Of a stretch of DNA of 64,000 nucleotides, positions 24,884-34,336 are shown in pieces. The stretch's first letter is position 1. Every line of letters starts with the position of its first letter. This stretch comes from Pseudomonas sp. CC120222-01a (GTDB taxonomy: Bacteria > Pseudomonadota > Gammaproteobacteria > Pseudomonadales > Pseudomonadaceae): contig NZ_QEQQ01000007.1 in assembly GCF_003097235.1 (NCBI RefSeq), positions 124,001-188,000 of the forward strand. The letters are read 5' to 3'. The translations under genes were made by a program, and so were the position numbers. The notes beneath the pieces were generated by a model. That model made no database searches and was not told the DNA's origin. It saw only the letters and a program-made list of their open reading frames with translations.

Positions 24884-26287
24884 TCAGATTACCTGGCGCT
24901 GTGCCTCGGCCTGCTCGACGCGGTTGCGGCCATGGGCCTTGGCCCGGTACAGCGCCTGATCGGCGCGTGCCAGCAGTTCGTCCAGGCTGGGCGCGGTTTC
25001 GTCCGCGGCGCAGCCAGCCAGGCCAATGCTGACCGTGATCTGCAGGCGCGCATCGCCCTGGGCCGCATGCAGGTCCTGCACGGCGCGGCGCAGGCGTTCG
25101 GCGGTGAACTTGGCCTGCTCCGGTGGCAAGCCCGGGAGCACCACCACGAACTCTTCGCCGCCCAGGCGAGCCAGCAGTTCTTCGTCGTGCAACTGGTCCT
25201 GCAGGGTGCGGGCGAACTGGCGCAGGACCTGGTCGCCCACCGCATGGCCATGGCGGTCGTTGATCGATTTGAAATGATCGATGTCGAGCATCATCAAGGT
25301 CAGCGGCAGCGCCTGCTGCTGACGGCTCTCTAGCAGGGCATTGGCTTGGCGGGTGAAGGCACTGCGGCTGAGCAGGCCGGTGAGGTGGTCGATGGTGGCC
25401 TGGCGTGCCAGGCGTGTCAGCAGGCTGCGATTGGCCTGGCTGACACAGGCGACCACCAGCGGGCCGAGAACCAGCATGGCGATACCCAGGCGTGCCGACA
25501 TCAGTGTGGTGACCCCGGGTTCGCTCTGCGGCACGCTGAAATGCATGAGGTTCTGCGCCACCGCGACGATCAGCGTGCTGCCAGCGGTGAGTGCCAGCAA
25601 CGACACCAGAAAGGGTGAGTACGTCCAGGCACACCACAACAGCGCGGCAATCGGAAAGGCGATGGCGCCTGGCCCACCAAAGGCAATGCTGAAGGCCAGT
25701 GAGGCCAGCAGCACCAGCAAGGGCGCCAGGCGGATGGCCTGGGCGCCGCTGCGCATCAGTACACGCGCCGAAGGGGCGGTGAGCAGCACCGGCAACACCA
25801 GCACGCTGGTCGAGAACTGTTCGCTGAACCAGGCCAGCCAGGTGGCCTGCAGCGATTTTTCGAACCACGGTGCGGCCATCACGCAGGCCATGCTGGCTGC
25901 CACCACGGCACCCGCCGCGCAGGCACCGAACACACTGAGCACGCCATGCGGGGTGCGCATGCGCCGATGCAGGCGGGGCAGGCGTGACAGCAGCCACCAC
26001 ACCGTCACCACCACGCCGAGGTTGCACAGGTTGAACCACAGAGCTGGCCCCCAGGTACTGCCACAGGCCAGGTCGGCCGCAACCATCGCCAGCCACACCA
26101 GGGTAATGCCCAACAGGCTGGCCTGGCGCGGGTAGCGCAAGAGCACGCCGGCCATCACTGCATTGACTGGCCAGAACAGTGATAACGATTCGATCGGCCG
26201 GGCCAGGATCCCGCCAAGGGTCAGGGCAAAGGTCAGCCCGAACAGGGAGATAAAGGGCAACAGACGCGATTGTGCTGGAAAAACCAT
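24884..26287 (-). CDS. diguanylate cyclase with MASE1-like membrane sensor
   Basis: A 467-aa protein. The N-terminal two-thirds (residues about 10-300) form 8 to 9 membrane helices like the MASE1 sensory domain (SLFWPVNAVMAGVLLRYP is characteristic). The C-terminal GGDEF domain (about 305-460) has RLGGEEFVVVLPG at the active site. It is predicted to synthesise c-di-GMP in response to an unknown membrane-sensed signal. ATG 26287 is chosen; an in-frame TTG at 26302 is weaker. It is convergent with the TauE gene, 1 nt apart. Confidence 0.88.
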   Translation of the reverse strand: MVFPAQSRLLPFISLFGLTFALTLGGILARPIESLSLFWPVNAVMAGVLLRYPRQASLLGITLVWLAMVAADLACGSTWGPALWFNLCNLGVVVTVWWLLSRLPRLHRRMRTPHGVLSVFGACAAGAVVAASMACVMAAPWFEKSLQATWLAWFSEQFSTSVLVLPVLLTAPSARVLMRSGAQAIRLAPLLVLLASLAFSIAFGGPGAIAFPIAALLWCAWTYSPFLVSLLALTAGSTLIVAVAQNLMHFSVPQSEPGVTTLMSARLGIAMLVLGPLVVACVSQANRSLLTRLARQATIDHLTGLLSRSAFTRQANALLESRQQQALPLTLMMLDIDHFKSINDRHGHAVGDQVLRQFARTLQDQLHDEELLARLGGEEFVVVLPGLPPEQAKFTAERLRRAVQDLHAAQGDARLQITVSIGLAGCAADETAPSLDELLARADQALYRAKAHGRNRVEQAEAQRQVI

Positions 26288-26440
26288 AGGCTCGACCGAC
26301 AAGCGGGAACGAAATCCAGGACAACGGCAATAAGCACCTGGGGCGTTGACGCGTCAGTGTGTTGGCACCGGGTGCTTGATGTCAATCTGCCGTAATCGTG
26401 CAAGTTGATGTCAAATAGCCTCCATTCCTTGCCAGATTGC

Positions 26441-28270
26441 CTAAAGGCCGAAGAACCAGGGCACCATCAGCACGGTCACCAGCATCACCAGCACGGTAAA
26501 GGGCACGCCAATTTTGACGAAGTCGCCAAAGCGGTACTGACCCGGGCCGAGCACCAGGGTGTTGACGGGTGAAGACACTGGCGTCATGAACGCCGCCGAT
26601 GCCGCCAGGGCCACGGTCATGGCGAACGGGTAGGGCGACATCCCCAGTTGCGTTGCTGTGCTGATCGCCACCGGTGCCATCAGCACGGCGGTGGCGGTGT
26701 TGGAAATGAACAGGCCGATGACGGCCGTTACCGTGAACAGGCAGGCCAGCATGGCCAGCGGCCCGGCCCCGCCCAGCAGGCTGACCAGCCCGCCCACGGC
26801 CAGGTCGATGCCGCCGGTTTTCTGCAGTGCCTGGGCGAACGGCAGCATGCCGACGATCAGCACCAGGCTCTGCCAGTGAATGGCCCGGTAGGCGCTGTTC
26901 ATGTCGATGCAGCGCCCGGCGCCCATCAGCAGGCAGCCGATCAATGCGGCGATGACATTGGGCACGGCACCGCTGACCATCAGCCCGACCATCACCGCCA
27001 GGCTGACCAGCGCGTGCGGTGCACGGGTGCGGGCGGGCGCGACCTGATCGATTTCGGCCGGCAGGCTTAACACCAGGAAGTCCTTTGGCTGGCTCTGCAG
27101 CTGGCGCACGGCCTTCCACGGGCCGACCACCAGCAGGGTATCTGCGAGGCGCAGTTTCTCTTCCACCAGTTGCTCTTCGATGGCCGCCTGCTCGCGACGC
27201 AGGCCGACCACGTTGAGGTCGTAGCGGCTGCGGAAGGCCAGCTCCAGAATGCTTTTGCCGATCAGTTGCGAGCCCGGCGGCAGCGACACTTCTGCCATGC
27301 CCAGGTCCTGGGACTGGTCGATGAAGTAGGCCGCCTTGAAGTGCAGCGGTTCCAGTTGCATGGTCTGGCACAGGTTGCGCAAGTCATCGCGGTTGGCGAA
27401 CAGGTCGAGCAGCAGCACATCGCCCTGTTGCAGGGCGGTGCCCGAGTCGGCGGCGATCACCCGGGTGGTGAACTTGTGCTGGCGTTCGATGCCGATCACG
27501 TTGGCGCCGTGCTTGGTGCGCAGCTCCAGTTCACCCAGGGTATGGCCGATCAGGGGCGACTGCGGGCGGATGCGCAGGCGGCGTTCGCGGCCGTTGAGCT
27601 TGTAGTCGAGCACCAGGTCGAGCAGCGTACGACGGCTTTCCACGCGGCCGTCCTTGCGCACTTCGCCATTGAGCCAGTGGCGGGTCAGCAGCATGTAACC
27701 GATACCCAGTACCAGCACCACCAGGCCGAAGGGGGTGAAGCTGAAAAAGCTGAAGCCGGGCACGCCATGGCGTACCAGTTCGCTGTGCACCACCACGTTG
27801 GGGGGCGTGGCCACCAGGCTGAGCATGCCGCTGATCAGGCCGGCGAAGCTCAGCGGCATCATCAGCCGGCTGGGTGACAGCTTCAGGCGCGCGGCAATGC
27901 TCAGCACCACCGGAATGAAGATCGCCACCACACCGGTCGAGCTCATCACCGAGCCCAGCCCGGCCACTGACACCATCAGCAAGACCAGCAGGCGGGCCTC
28001 GCTGTTACCGGCCCGTTCGCTCATCCACTCACCAATGCGGTAGGCGATGCCAGTGCGTACCAGCCCTTCGCCGATCACGAACAGGGCGGCGATCAGCACC
28101 ACGTTGGGGTCACTGAAACCGGCCAGGGCTTGTTCCACGGTAAGGATGCCCGACAGCGGCAGGGCGAGGATCACCAGCAGGGCGATCACGTCCATGCGTG
28201 GGCGGTTGATGACAAAGAGGATGACGACGACAGCCAGCAGGCCGAGGACCCAGAGCAGTTCCTGGTTCAT
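26441..28270 (-). CDS. SLC13/DASS-family permease with two TrkA-C domains
   Basis: A 609-aa protein. About 12 membrane helices are split by a soluble insert (residues about 200-385) holding two RCK_C/TrkA-C domains ([39 protein letters not shown]). This arrangement is common in SLC13-like sodium/dicarboxylate or sulfate transporters. The helical halves carry the repeat motif [14 protein letters not shown] and [14 protein letters not shown]. It likely imports an inorganic or organic anion with Na+. The start at 28270 follows AAGGA. The 150-bp gap 26288-26440 is empty. Confidence 0.87.
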   Translation of the reverse strand: MNQELLWVLGLLAVVVILFVINRPRMDVIALLVILALPLSGILTVEQALAGFSDPNVVLIAALFVIGEGLVRTGIAYRIGEWMSERAGNSEARLLVLLMVSVAGLGSVMSSTGVVAIFIPVVLSIAARLKLSPSRLMMPLSFAGLISGMLSLVATPPNVVVHSELVRHGVPGFSFFSFTPFGLVVLVLGIGYMLLTRHWLNGEVRKDGRVESRRTLLDLVLDYKLNGRERRLRIRPQSPLIGHTLGELELRTKHGANVIGIERQHKFTTRVIAADSGTALQQGDVLLLDLFANRDDLRNLCQTMQLEPLHFKAAYFIDQSQDLGMAEVSLPPGSQLIGKSILELAFRSRYDLNVVGLRREQAAIEEQLVEEKLRLADTLLVVGPWKAVRQLQSQPKDFLVLSLPAEIDQVAPARTRAPHALVSLAVMVGLMVSGAVPNVIAALIGCLLMGAGRCIDMNSAYRAIHWQSLVLIVGMLPFAQALQKTGGIDLAVGGLVSLLGGAGPLAMLACLFTVTAVIGLFISNTATAVLMAPVAISTATQLGMSPYPFAMTVALAASAAFMTPVSSPVNTLVLGPGQYRFGDFVKIGVPFTVLVMLVTVLMVPWFFGL

Positions 28271-28385
28271 GGGGCGGGGGTGTTCCTTCACTCAAGGGGG
28301 CACGAAAGACAGTAGCAGTCAGTGTGGCAGCTTGCGCTGAAGGTGATGTTGATGTGCTGCAAGGTTTGCACCCCTGCCACAAATG

Positions 28386-28412
28386 AAAAGGGCCGCAAGT
28401 TGCGGCCCTTTT
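28386..28412. terminator. bidirectional terminator
   Basis: AAAAGGGCCGCAA-GTT-GCGGCCCTTTT: a strong stem flanked by A and T runs. It lies downstream of the glycine-zipper gene at 28425-28814. Confidence 0.75.
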
Positions 28413-28424
28413 CGTTGTCATTAC

Positions 28425-28814
28425 TCAGTGACGGCGGTGATGGTGCTTCTTGCTGCCACCGTTGTCGCCCAGGTGGTTACCCAGGGCACCACCGGCTGCG
28501 CCGCCCAGGCCGGCACCGATGGTGGAGCCATTCTTGCCGCCTACCGCGCCGCCCAGCAGCGAGCCGCCGGCCGAACCCAGGCCACCGCCGATGGCGGCTT
28601 CAGTACGGTTGCCTTTCTTCGCTGCTACCGCACTACCGGCCGCACCGCCGACACCGGCGCCGATGGCTGCGCCGGTGCGGCCGCCCATTTGCTGGCCGAC
28701 AACGTTGCCCAGGACACCACCCAGGCCACCGCCAATGGCGGCAGTACCGTCACCGGCGAAAGCGCCCTGGCACAGCAGCAGGCCAAGAGCGAGGGAAGGT
28801 AGAGTCAGACGCAT
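28425..28814 (-). CDS. exported glycine-zipper protein
   Basis: A 129-aa protein with a signal peptide (MRLTLPSLALGLLLCQGAFA). It then has repeated glycine-zipper segments (GGGLGGVLGNVVGQQ, GAAIGAGVGGAAG, GSTIGAGLGGAAG) and a His/Lys-rich tail KKHHHRRH. Glycine zippers pack helices in membranes; relatives are small periplasmic or outer-membrane proteins with poorly known roles. It is a single gene closed by a terminator. Confidence 0.8.
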   Translation of the reverse strand: MRLTLPSLALGLLLCQGAFAGDGTAAIGGGLGGVLGNVVGQQMGGRTGAAIGAGVGGAAGSAVAAKKGNRTEAAIGGGLGSAGGSLLGGAVGGKNGSTIGAGLGGAAGGALGNHLGDNGGSKKHHHRRH

Positions 28815-28888
28815 GATTGGAACCTCGAAGGAATCATCAGGTTAAGGTGCCGCACGGTTGGGCGGCGGGTCAGGGTAGGGGAGACGCT

Positions 28889-29071
28889 TCAGCGGTCGTA
28901 ACGGTCACCGCGCCATTGGCGGTCGTCGTCATCGTCGCGATCGTGTCGGTGGTGGTGACGGTGGCCGCGATCGTCATCGCGCCAGCCGCCGTCATCACGG
29001 TAGTGGTCGTGATAGCAGCCCGACAACAGCAGGAAGGCGGCGATCAGCGAAAAGCTTGCAAAGCGGGTCAT
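28889..29071 (-). CDS. small His/Asp/Arg-rich lipoprotein
   Basis: A 60-aa product with a lipoprotein signal (FSLIAAFLLLSGC; lipid-modified Cys18). The mature part is almost wholly charged, with repeated HDHYRDD and HRHHHRHDRDDDDD patterns. The composition suggests metal binding or a polyelectrolyte in the periplasm, but that is inference. The start at 29071 is fixed by the signal peptide; the frame extends upstream to 29254 with no signal. Confidence 0.65.
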   Translation of the reverse strand: MTRFASFSLIAAFLLLSGCYHDHYRDDGGWRDDDRGHRHHHRHDRDDDDDRQWRGDRYDR

Positions 29072-29244
29072 CTCGATATAGGTCCTTGATCCGCATAGGT
29101 TTACGGGACACTTACTGAGACTGGGATCGATCCATTTGGTTTCCATGCCCTGCAAAATTTTGCCGTGTGGACGATGAATGGCGTACTTGGGCCAATTCAT
29201 TGGCAGTGCTAGAGTCGCTTTCTTTTTTGCCCCGAGGATGGAAC

Positions 29245-29595
29245 ATGCGAGCAATTCTGCCGATGGCTGCGGCGCTGGTGTTGGTCGGTTGCGCGAGCGC
29301 GACCATGGATACGGCGCGGGGCGGCAAGCCGACGGCCCAGCTTGATTCGCGCAAGGCGCCGGAGTTGGTGGCGCAGTGCATCCAGTTCAGCTGGCAGAAA
29401 GAAGATGTGTTCGGCGACGACGCCAGCGGCTACCTGGAGCCGCGCAAGCAGGGCGGGTTGACGGTTTATACCCGCGAGGCGGAGTCGTTCGTGGATGTGT
29501 ATCCACAGGCGGGCGGGACGCGGGTGGATTACTACGCGCAGAAGAATGATGGCATGGCCCTGCAGCGCCGGGCGGCGGCGGCGACCTGCTTGTAA
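29245..29595 (+). CDS. small lipoprotein, 116 aa
   Basis: The signal sequence MRAILPMAAALVLVGC ends in a lipobox (LVGC). The mature domain of about 100 residues has no recognised motif apart from two Cys (QCIQF, ATCL) that could form a disulfide. GAGGATG precedes ATG 29245. It is similar in style to the lipoprotein at 46909, which also has a C-terminal Cys. Function unknown. A REP hairpin follows. Confidence 0.7.
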   Translation: MRAILPMAAALVLVGCASATMDTARGGKPTAQLDSRKAPELVAQCIQFSWQKEDVFGDDASGYLEPRKQGGLTVYTREAESFVDVYPQAGGTRVDYYAQKNDGMALQRRAAAATCL

Positions 29596-29607
29596 CAGGT
29601 TCGCAGG

Positions 29608-29645
29608 GCCGGCCTCTTCGCGGGCGAGCCCGCGAAGAGGCCGGC
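29608..29645. repeat. REP-type palindrome
   Basis: GCCGGCCTCTTCGCGGGC and its complement GCCCGCGAAGAGGCCGGC form an 18-bp stem with a 2-nt loop. It is a single REP between convergent genes and may also act as terminator. Confidence 0.8.
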
Positions 29646-29654
29646 AAGCCATGA

Positions 29655-30422
29655 TCAGGACAGGAAACCACCATCGACATTCAGCGCAGTGCCGGTGGTG
29701 TAGCTGGACGCATCGCTGGCCAAGTACAGCACGGCGCCGGCCATTTCCTTGGGATCAGCCACACGCTTTAGCGGGATCTGCTGCAGCGCAGCATTGAGGA
29801 TGGCGTCGTTCTTCACCAGGGCCGAGGCGAACTTGGTGTCGGTCAGGCCTGGCAGCAGGGCGTTGCAGCGAATGCCGAACTGCGCACATTCCTTGGCGAA
29901 CACCTTGGTCATGTTGATCACTGCAGCTTTGGTCACCGAATAGATGCCCTGGAACAGGCCCGGCGAAACGCCGTTGATCGAGGCCACGTTGATGATGCTG
30001 CCGCCACCGTTTTCGCGCATCAGCTTGCCGGCTTCCACCGACATGAAGAAGTAGCCGCGGATATTCACGTCGACAGTCTTCTGGAAGGCATTCGGGTCGG
30101 TGTCGAGCACGTTGCAGAACTGCGGGTTGGTGGCCGCGTTGTTGACCAGGATATCCAGGCGCCCGAACTGTTCACGGATACCGGCGAACACCTGCTGGAT
30201 CTGCTCCAGTTCGCCAATATGGCAGGCGACCGGCGTGGCCTTGCCGCCCGCTGCGATGATGGCGTCGGCCACCTGCTGGCAGCCCTCCAGCTTGCGACTG
30301 GAGACGATCACGTGGGCACCTTGCTGGGCCAGCAGATGGGCAATGGCTTCGCCGATGCCACGGCTGGCGCCGGAGACGAAAGCGATCTTGCCGTCGAGGT
30401 CGAACAGTTGGGTCTTGGACAT
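29655..30422 (-). CDS. SDR family oxidoreductase
   Basis: A 255-aa classical SDR: SGASRGIGEAIA near residue 18, NNAATNP near 93, NVASINGVSPG with the catalytic Ser, YSVTK near 160, and the C-terminal YTTGTALNVDGG. It lies 23 nt after the APH-like kinase gene on the same strand, so the pair is probably one unit. In pseudomonads this pair accompanies acyl-CoA metabolism genes; none is adjacent here. The start at 30422 follows AAGGAA. Confidence 0.88.
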   Translation of the reverse strand: MSKTQLFDLDGKIAFVSGASRGIGEAIAHLLAQQGAHVIVSSRKLEGCQQVADAIIAAGGKATPVACHIGELEQIQQVFAGIREQFGRLDILVNNAATNPQFCNVLDTDPNAFQKTVDVNIRGYFFMSVEAGKLMRENGGGSIINVASINGVSPGLFQGIYSVTKAAVINMTKVFAKECAQFGIRCNALLPGLTDTKFASALVKNDAILNAALQQIPLKRVADPKEMAGAVLYLASDASSYTTGTALNVDGGFLS

Positions 30423-30445
30423 GCTGTTTTCCTTGTTGTCTGGCG

Positions 30446-31513
30446 TCAGAGCGTGGACTTGCCGATGACCTGCAGGCTCATCTGCTCCAGCAGCCGGTTC
30501 ATGTGGATGAACTGGGCGAAGCGTTTGTCCTGGGTCTGGCCGTGGTAATAGCGGTAGTAGATCTGCTGGACGATGCCGGCCAGGCGGAACAGGCCGTAGC
30601 AATAGTAGTAATCGAAGTTGTCCAGGCGGATGCCGGCGCGCTCGGCGTAGTAGTCGACGAACTGGCGGCGGGTGAGCATGCCCGCGGCATTGCTCGGCTG
30701 GCGGCGCATCAGTTGCACCGGCGCCGGGTCGCTGGCCTCGATCCAGTAGGCCAGGCTGTTGCCCAGGTCCATCAAGGGATCACCGATGGTGGCCATCTCC
30801 CAGTCCAGCACACCGATGATGCGCATGGGGTTGTCGGCGTCGAGGATCACGTTGTCGAAGCGGTAGTCGTTGTGCACGATGCCCGGGCGCGGATGGTCGG
30901 CGGGCATCTTCTCGCGCAGCCAGGCGATCACGTTCTCCCAGCGTGGTGCATCGGGAGTCAGGGCTTTTTCGTAGCGGCTGGTCCAGCCCTCGATCTGGCG
31001 CTGTACGTAACCTTCCGGCTTGCCCAGGTCGGCCAGGCCACAGGCGTGGTAATCGACCTGGTGCAGCTCGACCAGGCGGTCGATGAAGCTTTTGCACAGG
31101 GCCTCGGTGCGTCCGGCGTCCAGGCCCAGCTCGGCGGGGATGTCGGAGCGCATAATCACGCCCTTGACCCGCTCCATTACATAGAACTCACCACCGATCA
31201 ACGATTCGTCGGTGCAGTGGGCATAGGCCTTGGGGCAATACGGGAAGCCGCTGTTGAGCTGGTTGAGGATGCGGAACTCGCGGCCCATGTCATGGGCCGA
31301 CTTGGCTTTCTGCCCGAACGGTGGGCGGCGCAGCACGAATTCACGGCCCGGGTAGCTGACCAGGTAGGTGAGATTGGACGCGCCGCCAGGGAACTGGCTG
31401 ATGCTCGGCGTGCCTTCGAGGCCAGCAATGTGGTCCTTCAGGTAAGGATCGATGACGGCCGCGTCGAGTTCTTCGCCGGGGCGTACCTGGGTGGACTGGT
31501 CGGTGAGCGTCAT
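30446..31513 (-). CDS. aminoglycoside-phosphotransferase-like kinase (APH family)
   Basis: A 355-aa protein with the APH fold: a nucleotide-binding N-terminal lobe (GGASNLTYLV, FVLRRPP), the catalytic loop VHNDYRFDNVI and the metal-binding Asp in GVLDWEMATIGDP. The ACAD10-type subfamily, often beside acyl-CoA dehydrogenases, is thought to phosphorylate hydroxyacyl compounds, not drugs. AAGGAAAACGC precedes the ATG. It leads the unit with the SDR at 29655. Confidence 0.87.
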   Translation of the reverse strand: MTLTDQSTQVRPGEELDAAVIDPYLKDHIAGLEGTPSISQFPGGASNLTYLVSYPGREFVLRRPPFGQKAKSAHDMGREFRILNQLNSGFPYCPKAYAHCTDESLIGGEFYVMERVKGVIMRSDIPAELGLDAGRTEALCKSFIDRLVELHQVDYHACGLADLGKPEGYVQRQIEGWTSRYEKALTPDAPRWENVIAWLREKMPADHPRPGIVHNDYRFDNVILDADNPMRIIGVLDWEMATIGDPLMDLGNSLAYWIEASDPAPVQLMRRQPSNAAGMLTRRQFVDYYAERAGIRLDNFDYYYCYGLFRLAGIVQQIYYRYYHGQTQDKRFAQFIHMNRLLEQMSLQVIGKSTL

Positions 31514-31645
31514 GCGTTTTCCTTATTATCTGGCGCAAGGACTATTGGTTAATCTAATGGCGTGTTGGCTGTGGAACAAGCGTGCCAGGTGCCATATAGG
31601 TGAGGGTGTTGCTGGTCGATCACTGCACCGAATGCCGGGCAAAAA

Positions 31646-31674
31646 AAAACCGAAGCCGGTCAGGCTTCGGTTTT
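31646..31674. terminator. bidirectional terminator
   Basis: AAAACCGAAGCC-GGTCA-GGCTTCGGTTTT, flanked by an A-run. It follows the SCP2 gene and separates it from the kinase-SDR unit. Confidence 0.8.
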
Positions 31675-31698
31675 CTCATCGTGCGTTGTGCCCATCAC

Positions 31699-32016
31699 TC
31701 AGGAAGGGAACAGCTCGCTGAGTTTCATCGACAGCATCATGTCGCCTTCGACGCGCAGCTTGCCGCCCATGAAGGCCTGCATGCCGTCGGTTTCACCGCT
31801 GACGATGCCCTTCAGGGTTTCGCTGTCCAGCACCAGGGTGCAGTTGGCATCCGGGTTTTCACCTTCCTGGATGTCGCAGGTGCCATCTTTGACGATCAGC
31901 GCGTATTGCTTGTTTTCGTCGGTGATATTGAAGCCGAACACCAGGTCCAGGCCGGCAGCAGCGGACGGGTTGAACTTCTCTTGCATCTTTTTCACGGCAT
32001 CAGCTACGGAGGTCAT
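31699..32016 (-). CDS. SCP2 sterol-binding domain protein
   Basis: A 105-aa single-domain protein: the opening VADAVKKMQEKFNP and the core CTLVLDSETLKGIVSGETDGMQAFMGGKLRVEGD are characteristic of SCP2. Bacterial members bind lipids or acyl-CoA in the cytoplasm. It is 56 nt downstream of the histidine phosphatase gene and may be co-transcribed with it, ending at a strong terminator. Confidence 0.88.
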   Translation of the reverse strand: MTSVADAVKKMQEKFNPSAAAGLDLVFGFNITDENKQYALIVKDGTCDIQEGENPDANCTLVLDSETLKGIVSGETDGMQAFMGGKLRVEGDMMLSMKLSELFPS

Positions 32017-32072
32017 GGTGCATTCCTTATAGAGTGATATTCACATCCCCGCAGGGACATAACAGGCCGGGC

Positions 32073-32783
32073 TCAACGGTAGGTAATGAGCTCCGGCGCC
32101 CTCAACAGCTGCACATGGGCTTGGCTGTTGAAGGAAGCCAGTGCCACGTCGCGGCCGCGGAACTTCAGCTGGCTGAGCGACGTGTTGATGATCTGCCAGT
32201 TCAGCGCAAAGGCCTGGCTGGGGGTGATTCGGGTAATCAGGTGGAGCAGGGCGGCGATGGTGCCTCCGGAGGTGAAAACAGCGATGTTGTCGCCACTCTC
32301 AGCAGTGCCCAGCACACGCTGCAGGCCGGCTTCGACCCGCGCGGTGAACGCCTGCCAGGTCTCCAGGCCGTCATCGGCATGCTCGCCTGCGTGCCAACGC
32401 TGCACCATCAGGGCGAACAGGCGCTGGAACTCGCTGCGGTTCTGCGCACCGTTGCGCAGGACCTCCCGGGCATGCGGCTCCTCAGCCAACAGGCCAGGCA
32501 GCAGGGAACGAATGACACCGTCGGCGTCGAACTCATTGAACGCCGGGTCGGTCTCAATGGCCGGCACCGCGCAACCGCAGGCGTTCAGCGCCTGCAGCGC
32601 GTGCCGGGCAGTGTCCTGCTGACGGCGCAGATCACCGGCCACGCAGCGGTCCAGGCGCAGGCCGAGCTGGGCGAGGTGTTCACCCAGGGCCTGGCTCTGG
32701 CGCACACCGATGGGCGAGAGGACGTCGTAGTCGTCTGCACCGAAGGAGGCTTGGCCATGTCGGATCAGGTAGAGATTGCCCAC
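32073..32783 (-). CDS. histidine phosphatase (phosphoglycerate-mutase-like) family protein
   Basis: About 236 aa. The RHG motif is in LYLIRHGQASFGADDYDVLS at the N-terminus, and the second catalytic His segment is near VFTSGGTIAALLH. The typical second His is replaced or shifted (SGGT rather than THG or SHG). GTG 32783 is taken as start because it gives the usual N-terminus next to the RHG motif; the frame also allows GTG 32831. It is likely a small-molecule phosphatase serving the SCP2/APH/SDR group. Confidence 0.8.
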   Translation of the reverse strand: MGNLYLIRHGQASFGADDYDVLSPIGVRQSQALGEHLAQLGLRLDRCVAGDLRRQQDTARHALQALNACGCAVPAIETDPAFNEFDADGVIRSLLPGLLAEEPHAREVLRNGAQNRSEFQRLFALMVQRWHAGEHADDGLETWQAFTARVEAGLQRVLGTAESGDNIAVFTSGGTIAALLHLITRITPSQAFALNWQIINTSLSQLKFRGRDVALASFNSQAHVQLLRAPELITYR

Positions 32784-32978
32784 TGCGGTATCCGGCGTTG
32801 GAGGTTGCTGCGAGGTTAGGATGCGCCACACAGGCTGTCAACGAAAAAACATACAAGCGTTTGAAAAGGTTGTTTGAACTGTGTTGCCAGCGTTTACCTC
32901 GGCTGGCGAGGGCACGGGCGCAACGGTATGCTTGCTACAGTTTCGCGCCGATCTGGCGCAGGTTCATAAGGAGTCAAC

Positions 32979-33998
32979 GTGGAGTTTCTTGCCGAATACG
33001 CAAGCTTTCTCGCCAAAACCGCCACCCTGGTAATCGCCATCCTGGTGGTGTTGTCCGCCATCGCCGGTTTGCGCGGCAAGGGGCGGCGCAAAGCCGGTGG
33101 GCAGTTGCAGGTCACCCGCCTCAACGAATTCTATAAAGACTTGCGCGAGCGCCTGGAAAGCGGCCTGCTCGACAAGGCCCAGCTCAAGGCCCTGCGCAAG
33201 CAGCAGGCCAAGGCGGAGAAACAGCAGAAGAAGGGCAAGGGCGAAGACAAGGGCCGTGTGTTCGTGCTCGACTTCGACGGTGATATCAAGGCTTCCGCCA
33301 CCGAAAGCCTGCGCAACGAGATCACCGCGCTGCTGACCCTGGCCACCCCACGCGATGAGGTGGTGCTGCGCCTGGAAAGCGGCGGTGGCCTGGTGCACAG
33401 CTACGGCCTGGCCGCCTCGCAACTGGCGCGCATCCGCCAGGCCGGCATCCCGCTCACCGTGTGCATCGACAAGGTCGCGGCCAGCGGTGGTTACATGATG
33501 GCCTGCATTGGCGAGAAGATCGTCAGTGCGCCATTCGCCGTGCTGGGTTCGATCGGTGTGGTGGCGCAGCTGCCCAACGTCAACCGCCTGCTGAAGAAGC
33601 ACGACATCGATTTCGAAGTGCTGACCGCCGGCGAGTACAAGCGCACCCTGACCGTATTTGGCGAGAACACCGAGAAGGGCCGGGAGAAGTTCCAGGAAGA
33701 CCTGGACATCACCCACCAGCTGTTCAAGGACTTCGTGGCCCGCTACCGCCCGCAGCTGCACATCGATGAGGTGGCCACCGGCGAAGTCTGGCTAGGCGTT
33801 GCCGCACTGAACCGCAAGCTGGTTGATGAGCTGCAGACCAGTGACGAGTACCTTAGCCAACGCGCCCGCACGGCCAACCTGTTCCACCTGCACTACGCCG
33901 AGCGCAAGAGCCTGCAGGAGCGAATCGGCATGGCCGCCAGCGGCACTGTCGAGAACACCGTGGTAGGTTTGTGGAGCAAACTCGGGCGCTTGCGCTAA
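32979..33998 (+). CDS. sohB: SohB-type inner-membrane protease
   Basis: A 339-aa S49 peptidase. An N-terminal membrane anchor (residues about 10-30) precedes a charged linker (AKAEKQQKKGKGEDKG). The peptidase domain has the serine nucleophile in KVAASGGYMMAC and the general-base Lys in EYKRTLTVFGEN. It degrades signal peptides or misfolded proteins on the periplasmic side, as known for E. coli SohB. The start is GTG with AAGGAG upstream. It stands alone before tRNA-Cys. Confidence 0.92.
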   Translation: MEFLAEYASFLAKTATLVIAILVVLSAIAGLRGKGRRKAGGQLQVTRLNEFYKDLRERLESGLLDKAQLKALRKQQAKAEKQQKKGKGEDKGRVFVLDFDGDIKASATESLRNEITALLTLATPRDEVVLRLESGGGLVHSYGLAASQLARIRQAGIPLTVCIDKVAASGGYMMACIGEKIVSAPFAVLGSIGVVAQLPNVNRLLKKHDIDFEVLTAGEYKRTLTVFGENTEKGREKFQEDLDITHQLFKDFVARYRPQLHIDEVATGEVWLGVAALNRKLVDELQTSDEYLSQRARTANLFHLHYAERKSLQERIGMAASGTVENTVVGLWSKLGRLR

Positions 33999-34151
33999 CA
34001 CCTTGAACCCGTTGAAATTTTTTTTCGTTCAGGGGGTTGCAAGGTGAAAGGAATGCGGACATAATGGCGCCCATCGAAACGCAGCAAACCTTGAAAAGGT
34101 GCGGTGTTTCAAGGAGATAGCGAAGCGCAAGCTGCTAGATCCGAACTTTGA

Positions 34152-34225
34152 GGCCGAGTAGCAAAGTGGTTATGCTCCGGATTGCAAATCCGTCTACGCC
34201 GGTTCGATTCCGACCTCGGCCTCCA
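34152..34225 (+). tRNA. tRNA-Cys (anticodon GCA)
   Basis: A 74-nt cloverleaf: acceptor GGCCGAG/CTCGGCC, anticodon loop TT-GCA-AA, T arm GGTTCGATTCC and an encoded CCA. A terminator follows at 34237. A toxin-antitoxin pair is inserted just downstream. Confidence 0.95.
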
Positions 34226-34236
34226 CCATTCGAAAG

Positions 34237-34265
34237 CCCCGCAGATGAGAATCTGCGGGGTTTTT
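34237..34265 (+). terminator. terminator of tRNA-Cys
   Basis: CCCCGCAGAT-GAG-ATCTGCGGGG followed by TTTTT, about 12 nt after the tRNA. Confidence 0.85.
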
Positions 34266-34336
34266 ATTTTTAGGCTCACAAAAGCCATGGGTTCCGAAAC
34301 CCTGGCTTTTCAGTGATCGGGGCCGGATAAAGTGCT

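Noticed and set aside
24726..26330. Long open frame on the minus strand overlapping the MASE1-GGDEF gene
   Set aside because: It is the shifted shadow of the GGDEF gene at 24884-26287: low-complexity Arg/Gly/Pro/Ala-rich translation and no motif.
28817..29089. 90-codon Val/Ala-rich plus-strand frame
   Set aside because: Antisense of the His/Asp-rich lipoprotein gene at 28889-29071, whose signal peptide and lipobox are convincing.
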